A stretch of DNA of 34,831 bases from NCBI GenBank assembly GCA_023427705.1, contig JAEZAL010000044.1, positions 1 to 34,831 of the forward strand, written 5' to 3'. Source of the stretch: Bacillota bacterium (lineage in GTDB: Bacteria > Bacillota > Clostridia > Clostridiales > Clostridiaceae). Every line of letters starts with the position of its first letter. The first letter of the stretch is position 1. The position numbers and the translations under genes were made by a program. Positions 7,945-15,235 of the stretch are shown one piece after another. Under the pieces are notes generated by a model. It was not told the origin of the DNA and ran no database searches. It saw only the letters and a list, made by a program, of their open reading frames with translations.

Positions 7945-8190
7945 AGATAGGTCTGTGGATGAAAGTCGATGCTAGTCGCAGGCAAAACGATCCACGTAAG
8001 TTTGGAAAAATTCTAAATGAGCATGGTGCGGTGTAGAAGTAAGTCCTACCAAGAAATTGAGAGGGTTAGTAGTGAGGGGTTAAGTCCTAGTAGCAAAAGC
8101 TCCAGTAGGCGAGTGTGGGGTCAAAATCCAGGTCAGCTATTTTTACTGTTATAGCTATTAGATTAACTAATGGCTATATTTTTTTTGTTT
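7945..8190 (+). ncRNA. raiA-motif noncoding RNA with its terminator
   Basis: The 430-nt gap between comFC and hpf holds no ORF but a G-rich, clearly structured segment. GTGGAT (7955-7960) pairs with ATCCAC (7990-7995) around an inner GTCGATGCTAGTCGC. A hairpin pairs GGTGTAG with CTACC near 8030-8050. Many unpaired purine-rich stretches look conserved (GTTAGTAGTGAGGGG, GCGAGTGTGGGGTC). The RNA ends in a strong terminator: ATAGCTATTAG (8151-8161), loop, CTAATGGCTAT (8167-8177), T run. Position just upstream of hpf/raiA, size near 210 nt and composition match the raiA-motif RNA known from Clostridia, which has been linked to sporulation and aggregation. The assignment is by context and appearance, not a covariance-model hit. 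RNase P RNA was considered and rejected. Confidence 0.75.
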
Positions 8191-8265
8191 TTTAGGAAAT
8201 TAGATATAATCATTTTTTTAGTTTAAATAAAAAAATTAACATTCTGAAAATTATGGATAATAATG

Positions 8266-8294
8266 TTGATAAAAACGTTTGCGAATAGTATAAT
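8266..8294 (+). promoter_or_regulatory. Promoter of hpf
   Basis: -35 TTGATA (8266-8271), a 17-bp spacer, -10 TATAAT (8289-8294). It lies after the raiA RNA terminator, so hpf can be transcribed separately from the RNA. Confidence 0.78.
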
Positions 8295-8367
8295 GTATTT
8301 ATAAATAGATAAATAATAAATATTCTACTGTTTAAGCATTAAGCTTATAGAGAGGGGATGAACTTTT

Positions 8368-8913
8368 ATGAGAGTTTCAGTAATAGCAAAAAATACTACA
8401 ACAACACCTGCATTGAAGGATATGGTAGAAAAGAAGTTATCAAAGGTAAAGAGATATTTTAATCCAGATGTTGAAGCAAGGGCTACCTTATCAGTTCAAA
8501 AGAATAAACACAAGGTAGAAGTTACAATACCTTTTAATGGAGTTATACTTAGAGCAGAAGAAGCAACTGATGATATGTATAAATCAATAGATTTAGTTGT
8601 TAATAAATTAGAAAGACAAATTAGAAAGCAAAGAACTAAATTGTCTAGAAACAATAATGAATCTCTAAGATTTACACAAATAGATGAAGTAGGTTTTGAA
8701 AATGAAGAAGATACACTAGATGAAGAAAATGGAAAAGTTGTAAGAAGTAAGAAGTTTAGTATCAAACCTATGTCAGTAGAAGAAGCTATACTTCAAATGG
8801 AGTTAGTAGGCCACAATTTCTTTGTATTCCAAGATTTTGATGGAAACAAAGTACAGGTTGTATACAAAAGAAAAGATGGTGACTATGGTTTATTAGAACC
8901 AGATTACATTTAA
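8368..8913 (+). CDS. hpf: Long-form ribosome hibernation promoting factor (RaiA/YfiA family)
   Basis: It binds the 30S subunit in the mRNA/tRNA channel in slow growth and pairs 70S ribosomes into 100S dimers. At 181 aa it is the long form: an N-terminal S30AE domain (about 1-100, starting MRVSVIAKNTTTTPALKDMV), a charged linker (about 100-122), and the C-terminal dimerisation domain (about 123-181, with KPMSVEEAILQMELVGHNF and RKDGDYGLLEP). GAGAGGGGATG sits ahead of the ATG. It has its own sigma-A-like promoter and terminator. The raiA RNA upstream is a fixed neighbour in many clostridia, but the two appear to be separate transcripts here. Confidence 0.97.
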   Translation: MRVSVIAKNTTTTPALKDMVEKKLSKVKRYFNPDVEARATLSVQKNKHKVEVTIPFNGVILRAEEATDDMYKSIDLVVNKLERQIRKQRTKLSRNNNESLRFTQIDEVGFENEEDTLDEENGKVVRSKKFSIKPMSVEEAILQMELVGHNFFVFQDFDGNKVQVVYKRKDGDYGLLEPDYI

Positions 8914-8940
8914 CTTATAAATATTAAGGGTAAAATATAA

Positions 8941-8967
8941 AGGAAGTGTATAAACACTTCCTTTTTT
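8941..8967 (+). terminator. Rho-independent terminator after hpf
   Basis: GGAAGTGT (8942-8949), loop ATAA, ACACTTCC (8954-8961), then six T. Confidence 0.93.
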
Positions 8968-8999
8968 AGTTATAATTTTATTAAATAATAACATATATG

Positions 9000-9029
9000 T
9001 TGAATTAATTATTACTAAAATGATATAAT
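9000..9029 (+). promoter_or_regulatory. Likely promoter of secA
   Basis: -35 TTGAAT (9000-9005), 18-bp spacer, -10 TATAAT (9024-9029), between the hpf terminator and secA. Confidence 0.6.
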
Positions 9030-9091
9030 TTATAAATGAAATTCGATAATATGTAAATATTAAAAATATGCAAGCGGAAGGGAAATTTGGA

Positions 9092-11605
9092 ATGGGTTTT
9101 TTTGAAAAGATATTCGGATCATATAGTGAAAGAGAAGTTAAGAAGTTAGAAAAAATTGCAGATAAAATAGAAGAATTAGATAGTGAAATGCAAAAACTAT
9201 CAGATGATGAGCTTAGAGGTAAAACAGAGGAATTTAAAAATAGATTAAAAAATGGTGAAACATTAGATGACATCTTACCAGAAGCATTTGCAGTTTGTAG
9301 AGAAGCATCATGGAGAATCCTAGGAATGAAACACTATAGAGTTCAATTAATTGGAGGTATGGTTCTTCATCAAGGGAGAATAGCGGAAATGAAAACTGGA
9401 GAAGGTAAGACTCTAGTTGCTACACTTCCTTTATACTTAAATGCTTTAACAGGAGAAGGAGTACACTTAGTAACAGTTAATGACTACTTAGCAACAAGAG
9501 ACATTGAGTGGATGGGACAATTATATAATTTCCTTGGATTAACTACAGGTTGTATAGTACATGGATTAAATTCTGAGCAAAGAAGAGCAGCATATGCAGC
9601 AGATATAACATATGGAACTAACAACGAATTTGGTTTTGATTACTTAAGAGATAATATGGTAATCTACAAAGAAGAAAAAGTACAAAGAAAATTAAACTTT
9701 GCTGTTGTGGATGAGGTAGACTCAATCCTTATAGATGAAGCTAGAACACCTCTTATAATTTCAGGTGCTGGAGAAAAATCAACTAAATTTTATAATGTAG
9801 CAGATAATTTCGTTAAGCAATTATTAGCAGAAACAGATTATACTATTGATGAAAAAGCTAACTCTGTAATGTTAACTGATTCTGGAGTTTCCAAAGCAGA
9901 AAGAGCTTTTGGAATAGATAACTATGCAGATGCTGAACATTTAGAGTTACAACATTATATTACTCAAGCTTTAAAAGCTAACTATGGAATGAAGAGAGAT
10001 AAGGACTACATGGTTAAAGATGGTCAAGTAATAATAGTTGACGAATTTACAGGTAGACTTATGGAAGGAAGAAGATATTCAGATGGTCTTCACCAAGCAA
10101 TAGAAGCTAAAGAAGGAGTTAAAATTGAAAGAGAATCTAAAACTTTAGCTACAATTACATTCCAAAATTACTTTAGAATGTATAGCAAGTTATCAGGTAT
10201 GACAGGTACTGCTTTAACTGAAGAAAATGAATTTAGAGAAATCTATGCTTTAGACGTTATTGTTGTTCCTACTAACAAACCAGTTGCAAGAATAGATAAG
10301 AGTGATTTAATTTATAAAAATACTAAGGGAAAATACAATGCTATTATTGAAGATATAATAGAATCTAATAAAAAAGGTCAACCAGTATTAGTTGGTACTG
10401 TAAGTATAGAAAAATCAGAGTACTTATCTTCATTATTAAAGAAGAGAGGAATAAAACACCAAGTATTAAATGCTAAATACCATGAACAAGAAGCAGAAAT
10501 AATATCTCATGCTGGTGAATTAGGAAGTGTAACTATAGCTACTAATATGGCTGGGAGAGGTACAGATATTAAGTTAGGCGAGGGTGTTAAAGAAGTTGGT
10601 GGATTAAAGATAATCGGTACTGAAAGACACGAATCAAGAAGAATAGATAACCAATTAAGAGGTAGATCTGGTCGTCAAGGAGATGCTGGTGAATCTGTAT
10701 TCTATATTTCTCTTGAAGATGATTTAATGAGAATATTTGGTTCAGAAAAAATACAAGGCTTAATGGATAAATTAGGTTTAGAAGATGATGAAGCTATTGA
10801 TCATAAAATGGTAAGTAAGGCTTTAGAAAATGCTCAAAAGAAAGTAGAAGGAAATAACTTTGATATAAGAAAGAACCTTATCGGATATGATGATGTTATG
10901 AATATGCAAAGAGAAGTTATTTACAAGCAAAGATCAGAAGTTCTTGAAGGTAAGGATTTAAGAGATCAAATTAGCCAAATGATCAAAGATGTTGTTACAG
11001 ATGCAGTTAAAGCACATTTAGATAACATAACAGAAAATATTAATGATGAAATAGAAAAATTAATTCATTACTTAGAAGATATATGCTTACCACATAAACT
11101 TGTTAAAGTTGAAGATTTAGTTGATTTATCTAATGATGAGATTATAGACAAATTATTAGATATATTAACAGGTGTTTATCATAAAAAAGAAGAAGAATTT
11201 GGTGCAGAGCACTTTAGAGAAATTGAAAGAGTTATACTTCTAAGAGTAGTTGACCAAAAGTGGATGGATCATATTGATAATATGGATCACTTAAAACAAG
11301 GTATTGGACTTAGAGCTTATAAGCAAATGGATCCAATTCAAGCATACCAAATGGAAGGTAGTGCTATGTTTGACGAAATGATAGAAGGAATAAGAATAGA
11401 TACAGTTAAATTCTTATATCATATTCAAATTCAAAAACCAGTTGAAAGAGAAAGAGTAGCAGAAGAAACCTCAGCAAGCCACGGCGGAGATGAAGGAGAT
11501 ACTAAGAAAAAACCTGCTAGAAATGAAAACAAAGTTGGAAGAAATGATGCTTGCACATGCGGTAGTGGAAAGAAATACAAGAACTGCTGTGGAAGAGAAG
11601 CATAG
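9092..11605 (+). CDS. secA: Preprotein translocase ATPase SecA
   Basis: The motor that pushes unfolded secretory proteins through SecYEG at the membrane. The 837-aa length is standard. Visible parts are Walker A EMKTGEGKTLVATLP near residue 98, Walker B VVDEVDSILIDEARTPLIIS, the second-lobe segment TNMAGRGTDIKLGEGV and LRGRSGRQGDAGES, and a C-terminal SEC-C zinc motif CTCGSGKKYKNCC, which binds SecB-like partners or phospholipid in other species. I placed the start at the ATG at 9092 (MGFFEKIFG, the usual SecA N-terminus), with GGAAGGG 9 nt upstream. An in-frame ATG at 9068 would add eight residues without a better ribosome binding site. A repeat element begins right after the stop and prfB follows. 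Confidence 0.98.
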   Translation: MGFFEKIFGSYSEREVKKLEKIADKIEELDSEMQKLSDDELRGKTEEFKNRLKNGETLDDILPEAFAVCREASWRILGMKHYRVQLIGGMVLHQGRIAEMKTGEGKTLVATLPLYLNALTGEGVHLVTVNDYLATRDIEWMGQLYNFLGLTTGCIVHGLNSEQRRAAYAADITYGTNNEFGFDYLRDNMVIYKEEKVQRKLNFAVVDEVDSILIDEARTPLIISGAGEKSTKFYNVADNFVKQLLAETDYTIDEKANSVMLTDSGVSKAERAFGIDNYADAEHLELQHYITQALKANYGMKRDKDYMVKDGQVIIVDEFTGRLMEGRRYSDGLHQAIEAKEGVKIERESKTLATITFQNYFRMYSKLSGMTGTALTEENEFREIYALDVIVVPTNKPVARIDKSDLIYKNTKGKYNAIIEDIIESNKKGQPVLVGTVSIEKSEYLSSLLKKRGIKHQVLNAKYHEQEAEIISHAGELGSVTIATNMAGRGTDIKLGEGVKEVGGLKIIGTERHESRRIDNQLRGRSGRQGDAGESVFYISLEDDLMRIFGSEKIQGLMDKLGLEDDEAIDHKMVSKALENAQKKVEGNNFDIRKNLIGYDDVMNMQREVIYKQRSEVLEGKDLRDQISQMIKDVVTDAVKAHLDNITENINDEIEKLIHYLEDICLPHKLVKVEDLVDLSNDEIIDKLLDILTGVYHKKEEEFGAEHFREIERVILLRVVDQKWMDHIDNMDHLKQGIGLRAYKQMDPIQAYQMEGSAMFDEMIEGIRIDTVKFLYHIQIQKPVERERVAEETSASHGGDEGDTKKKPARNENKVGRNDACTCGSGKKYKNCCGREA

Positions 11606-11606
11606 G

Positions 11607-11925
11607 GTGCTAGTGCACAATGAAAAATTAAAAATCTAATAATTATAAAAATTATTAGATTTAAACTATAAAAAAATAAGCTTAAGGGGCTGTTTCATTA
11701 AAAAGAAATATTACAATATAGTGTTAAGATTTGAATTTTTTCAATCAATGTATTGTATATAAACTTCTTAGTGCGACAGCCCTTGTTTATAAATGTAGAA
11801 TTAAGAGTGTAAAATGTAAAATTATTGATGAAATTTAGTAAACTAAATTTCTTTACTAAAAAAACTCCTAAAGGAGTTTTTACCTCAATTATACATTTTA
11901 CATTCTACATTATTAATTATAAAAG
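11607..11925. repeat. Modular palindromic intergenic repeat, copy C (interrupted)
   Basis: This fills the secA-prfB gap. The left end GTGCTAGTGCACAATG matches the left end of the copy at 15061. The right end TACATTTTACATTCTACATT then TTAATTA matches that copy's right end. Inside are several perfect stem-loops: AAATCTAATAATT/AATTATTAGATTT (11632-11662), GAAATTTAGT/ACTAAATTTC (11830-11851), and AAAAACTCC/GGAGTTTTT (11860-11881). The second abuts, in reverse orientation, the ATTATTGAT tail seen at the other copies. The third, with its T run, may also terminate secA. A roughly 100-bp MITE-like insert splits the element at 11684-11785. No protein is encoded. Confidence 0.72.
11684..11785. mobile_element. 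MITE-like short element with imperfect terminal inverted repeats
   Basis: The left end AAGGGGCTGTTTCATTAAAA and the right end (complement CAAGGGCTGTCGCACTAAGA) are imperfect inverted repeats whose similarity fades over about 40 nt. The whole is about 100 bp with no ORF. Ends of the GGGCTGT type recall insertion-sequence termini, so this is probably a non-autonomous or deleted element. I could not see a clear target duplication. Confidence 0.5.
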
Positions 11926-11935
11926 GTGTGATATT

Positions 11936-13040
11936 ATGATAATTAAGTTAGAAGCAGAATTAACAAAACTTAATGATATTAAAAAATTTATAGAAGAAAT
12001 GAGGGCTTCACTTTGACAAGGAAGCTTTAGAAAAACAATTACAAGAATTAGACTTGCAAATGCAAGAAAAAGGATTCTGGGATGATATAAAAAGAGCAGA
12101 AGAAGTTACTAAAGAGAGTAAGAGAATTAAAGATAAGATTGATAGGTTTAATTCTTTAGTTACAAGAGTGGAAGATGTAGAAGTTTTATCAGAATTAATA
12201 GAGGAAGATGATGATGAATCTATTAATGAAGTTATTACTGAAATTAGAAGTATAGAAAAAGATGTTGAAGAATATAGAATAGAGCTTTTATTATCTGGTG
12301 AATATGATAGAAATGATTCAATACTAACACTTCATGCAGGTGTAGGTGGTAGTGACGCAAATGATTGGACCGAAATGTTATTAAGAATGTACACTAGATG
12401 GTGCGAAAAAAAAGGTTTCAAAGTTGAAACTGTTGATTATTTAGAAGGCGATGAAGCTGGTATTAAAAGTGTTACATTAAAAGTAAAAGGTGAATTTGCT
12501 TATGGGTATCTAAAAGCAGAAAAAGGAGTTCATAGATTAGTAAGAATATCTCCTTTCAATGCAAATGGTAAAAGGCAAACTTCATTTGCTTCTGTAGAAG
12601 TTTTACCAGAACTAACTAAGGATCAAGATATAGATATAAGAAGTGAAGATTTAAAGATAGATACTTATAGAGCAAGTGGTGCAGGTGGTCAGCACGTAAA
12701 TAAAACTGAATCTGCTATAAGAATAACTCATTTACCAACAGGAATAGTAGTACAATGTCAAAGTGAAAGAAGTCAATTTGCGAATAAAGATACAGCTATG
12801 TCAATGCTTAAGTCTAAGCTTATTGATTTAAAAGAAAGAGCACATAAAGAAAAAATTGAAGATTTAACTGGTGAACTTAAAGATATGGGATGGGGAAGCC
12901 AAATAAGGTCCTATGTATTCCATCCATATAACATGGTAAAAGACCATAGAACTGGTGAAGAAACTGCTAATTTAAATGCTGTTATGAATGGGGAAATAGA
13001 TAACTTTATTACTGCATATTTAAAAAATAATAAAAAATGA
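11936..13040 (+). CDS. prfB: Peptide chain release factor 2, with programmed +1 frameshift
   Basis: RF2 releases peptides at UGA and UAA. It is encoded in two frames: 26 codons from the ATG at 11936 (AGGTG ribosome site upstream) to CTT at 12011-12013, then the in-frame TGA at 12014-12016. A +1 shift at CTT TGA C continues from GAC at 12015, giving a 367-aa product. Family motifs are present in the second frame: the RF2 codon-recognition tripeptide in RISPFNANGKRQTS, and the catalytic GGQ in RASGAGGQHVNKTESAIR. Scarce RF2 lets the ribosome pause on its own UGA and shift, so synthesis is self-regulated. An annotation starting at 12054 would lose the N-terminus. A terminator follows at 13044. 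Confidence 0.96.
12002..12017 (+). promoter_or_regulatory. prfB programmed +1 frameshift site
   Basis: The site reads AGGGCTTCACTTTGAC: a Shine-Dalgarno-like AGGG shortly upstream of CTT, then the TGA stop followed by C. This is the conserved RF2 recoding signal. The slippery CTT can re-pair on TTT, and TGAC is a weak termination context. Confidence 0.95.
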
Positions 13041-13043
13041 TAG

Positions 13044-13069
13044 GGATAGTGTTAACGCTATCCTTTTTT
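13044..13069 (+). terminator. Rho-independent terminator after prfB
   Basis: GGATAGTG (13044-13051), loop TTAA, CGCTATCC (13056-13063), then six T. Confidence 0.92.
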
Positions 13070-13101
13070 ATTTAACAATTAAACAAAATGATTAAAACAA
13101 A

Positions 13102-13130
13102 TTGATTTAATAATTAGAATAATATACAAT
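13102..13130 (+). promoter_or_regulatory. Likely promoter of the ene-reductase gene
   Basis: -35 TTGATT (13102-13107), 17-bp spacer, -10 TACAAT (13125-13130). Just downstream is an inverted repeat ATAAATG (13143-13149) with CATTTAT (13161-13167) that could be an operator; no regulator gene is adjacent. Confidence 0.5.
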
Positions 13131-13201
13131 AAACATATACAGATAAATGGAAAAAACTTTCATTTATTTGTTAAAAAAATAACTAAAGGGTGGAGATATA
13201 A

Positions 13202-15058
13202 ATGAATTTGTTTAATGAGGGGAAAATTGGATCATTATCATTAAAAAACAGAGTTGTTATGGCACCGATGGGAATAGACTATATAGATCCAGACTATGGA
13301 TTTTCAGAAAAGGCAATTGATTACTATGTTGCTAGAGCAAAAGGGGGAACAGGTCTTATTATAACAGGAGCTACATTAGTATCAGCAGAGTTTGAAAAAC
13401 CTCAAAGTGCATTTTTATTAGATGATGAGAATAAAGTTGATAGAATTAAAAGACTAGCTGATAGAATCCATTATTATGGTTCTAAACTATGTATTCAGTT
13501 ATCATTAGGAATTGGAAAGATAGGTTATGTAGGTGAGAATAATCCATCTTTTTCTAAAGAGGAAATTGAGAGGCTTTTAAATTCTTTTGAAAAAGCTGCT
13601 TTATTAGCTAAGAAAGCTGGTGTGGATGCAATAGAAATACATGGTTATGGTGGATACTTAATAGATCAATTCCATTCATCTTTATGGAATTCTAGAACTG
13701 ATGAATATGGTGGTAGCTTTCAAGGTAGAATGAAAATAGGATATGAAATAATACAAAGAATAAGAAAAGCATGTGGAGAAGAGTATCCAATTATATATAA
13801 ATTTACACCTACACATTTAATTAATGGTGGAAGAGAAATTGAAGAAGGAATAAAGATGGCTAAGTATTTACAAGACGCAGGAGCTACAGCACTTCATGTG
13901 GATATTGGCTGTCATGCATGTTGGCAAAATGCAATACCAACTATATATCAAGAACCAGCGTTACATGAGAGATATATAAAAATTATTAAACAAGAAGTAG
14001 ATATACCTGTAATAGGTCATGGAAAGCTAGGATATCCTGAAGTAGCAGAAAGAATAATCAAATATGGAGTAGCAGATTTTATAGCGTTAGGGCATTATTC
14101 TTTAGCAGATCCAGAATGGGCTAATAAAGTAAAAGAAAACAGAGAAGAAGAAATAGTACCTTGTATAGGTTGTAATGAATGTATGTTTTCTATATTAGCT
14201 GGAAATCCAGTAAGTTGTGGAGTAAATCCTCAATGTGGTAGAGAAGGTGAAAAAATAGAAAAAGCAGATATTAAAAAATCTGTACTTATTATAGGAGCGG
14301 GTCCAGGAGGCTTAGAAACTGCAATTACAGCAGCGAAAAGAGGGCATAAAGTAACTATTTGGGAAAAGGGACAAGCGATAGGTGGAAACCTAATTCCAGC
14401 TTCAGCACCTAATTTTAAAGATGACTTAAAAAGATTAATAAAATACTATGATAATCAACTAAAGAAATTAAATATAAATATAGTATTTAATAAAGAAGGA
14501 AATGATGAAGAAATTGTAATTGAAAATCCAGATGTATTAGTTATAAGCACAGGAAGTGAACCGATTATTCCTAAAATAGATGGAATTCAAAGTGAAAATG
14601 TTCACTTAGCTACAGATATATTAGTTGATGATAGCAAAATAAGAGAAAATATAATTGTAGTAGGTGGAGGTTTTGTTGGATGTGAAACAGCTGTATATTT
14701 ATCTGGAAAGGGTAAGAAGGTTACTATAGTTGAAATGAAAGATAGTATATTAGCTGAACCTATGGCGCTAAACAATATGATAGCTCTTAGAACAATGATA
14801 GCAAAAAATAAAATAGAAATAATTACAGGAAGTAAGTTAACTGAAATAAAAGATAATAAAGCAATACTAATTAATTCTAATGGAGAGGTTCAAGAAGTTA
14901 AGTGCGACTCATTAGTATTAGCGTTAGGATTTAAATCATTACAAAAACTAAAAGATAACCTTAAGATAAAAGATATTAGAATCATTGGAGATGCAACATC
15001 ACCACGTCGTATAAAACATGCTGTTGCTGAAGGATTCCAATTAGCTATAGAAATATAA
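13202..15058 (+). CDS. Old-yellow-enzyme family FMN/4Fe-4S/FAD oxidoreductase (enoate or dienoyl-CoA reductase type)
   Basis: A 618-aa flavoprotein that would reduce an activated C=C bond with NAD(P)H. The order is an OYE-type FMN TIM barrel (about 1-315, with NRVVMAPMG, IEIHGYGGYLIDQFHS and SRTDEYGGSFQGR), a 4Fe-4S cluster binder (Cys321, Cys324, Cys327, Cys339 in CIGCNEC ... SCGVNP), an FAD Rossmann motif (GAGPGGLETA near 365) and an NAD(P)H Rossmann motif (GGGFVGCETA near 487). This is the layout of 2,4-dienoyl-CoA reductase, 2-enoate reductase and bile-acid BaiCD/BaiH. The substrate cannot be told from sequence. GGGTGGAG precedes the ATG. It is single, with its own likely promoter, and no CoA or bile-acid genes are near. 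Confidence 0.9.
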   Translation: MNLFNEGKIGSLSLKNRVVMAPMGIDYIDPDYGFSEKAIDYYVARAKGGTGLIITGATLVSAEFEKPQSAFLLDDENKVDRIKRLADRIHYYGSKLCIQLSLGIGKIGYVGENNPSFSKEEIERLLNSFEKAALLAKKAGVDAIEIHGYGGYLIDQFHSSLWNSRTDEYGGSFQGRMKIGYEIIQRIRKACGEEYPIIYKFTPTHLINGGREIEEGIKMAKYLQDAGATALHVDIGCHACWQNAIPTIYQEPALHERYIKIIKQEVDIPVIGHGKLGYPEVAERIIKYGVADFIALGHYSLADPEWANKVKENREEEIVPCIGCNECMFSILAGNPVSCGVNPQCGREGEKIEKADIKKSVLIIGAGPGGLETAITAAKRGHKVTIWEKGQAIGGNLIPASAPNFKDDLKRLIKYYDNQLKKLNINIVFNKEGNDEEIVIENPDVLVISTGSEPIIPKIDGIQSENVHLATDILVDDSKIRENIIVVGGGFVGCETAVYLSGKGKKVTIVEMKDSILAEPMALNNMIALRTMIAKNKIEIITGSKLTEIKDNKAILINSNGEVQEVKCDSLVLALGFKSLQKLKDNLKIKDIRIIGDATSPRRIKHAVAEGFQLAIEI

Positions 15059-15060
15059 TA

Positions 15061-15208
15061 GTGCTATAGCACAATGTAAAATGAATAATGAAAAATGTAA
15101 AATTAAAGAAGAAACTCATATAGGAGTTTCTAAAATATATATATTTTTAGTAATTCGTTTCGAATTACATCAATAATTCTACATTTTACATTCTACATTC
15201 TTAATTAA
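15061..15208. repeat. Modular palindromic intergenic repeat, copy B (fullest uninterrupted)
   Basis: It begins 2 nt after the ene-reductase stop. In order: the perfect palindrome GTGCTATAGCAC (15061-15072), an AATGTAAAATG-rich arm, a hairpin GAAACTC/GAGTTTC (15111-15130), an AT run, a hairpin GTAATTCG/CGAATTAC with loop TTT (15150-15168), ATCAATAATT, then the TACATTTTACATTCTACATT tail and TTAATTA. The left arm and right tail are imperfect complements, so the whole could fold on itself. The same modules appear at 2680 and 11607. Confidence 0.75.
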
Positions 15209-15235
15209 AGAGCTGCCTAGGCAGCTCTTTTAACT
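15207..15235. terminator. Bidirectional terminator between convergent genes
   Basis: A perfect 24-nt palindrome (half-site AAAGAGCTGCCT, 15207-15218) with T runs on both strands. Its right edge touches the stop codon of the minus-strand peptidase, so it can end both transcripts. Confidence 0.8.

Noticed and set aside
7945..8150. RNase P RNA (type B)
   Set aside because: GATGAAAGTCGATGCTAG recalls the RNase P core, but the element is too short and lacks the conserved GAGGAAAGTCC and ACAGAA segments; the hpf context favours the raiA motif.
8496..8765. 89-codon minus-strand ORF inside hpf
   Set aside because: It is the antisense shadow of a well-supported hpf; Ser/Leu-rich as expected from reverse reading of Glu/Lys codons.
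8893..9273. 126-codon minus-strand ORF over the hpf-secA gap and secA start
   Set aside because: It crosses the hpf terminator and secA promoter antisense, with no family resemblance.
11825..11935. Upstream extension of prfB from the ATG at 11825
   Set aside because: This stretch is repeat and hairpin sequence; the AGGTG-preceded ATG at 11936 gives the standard RF2 N-terminus.
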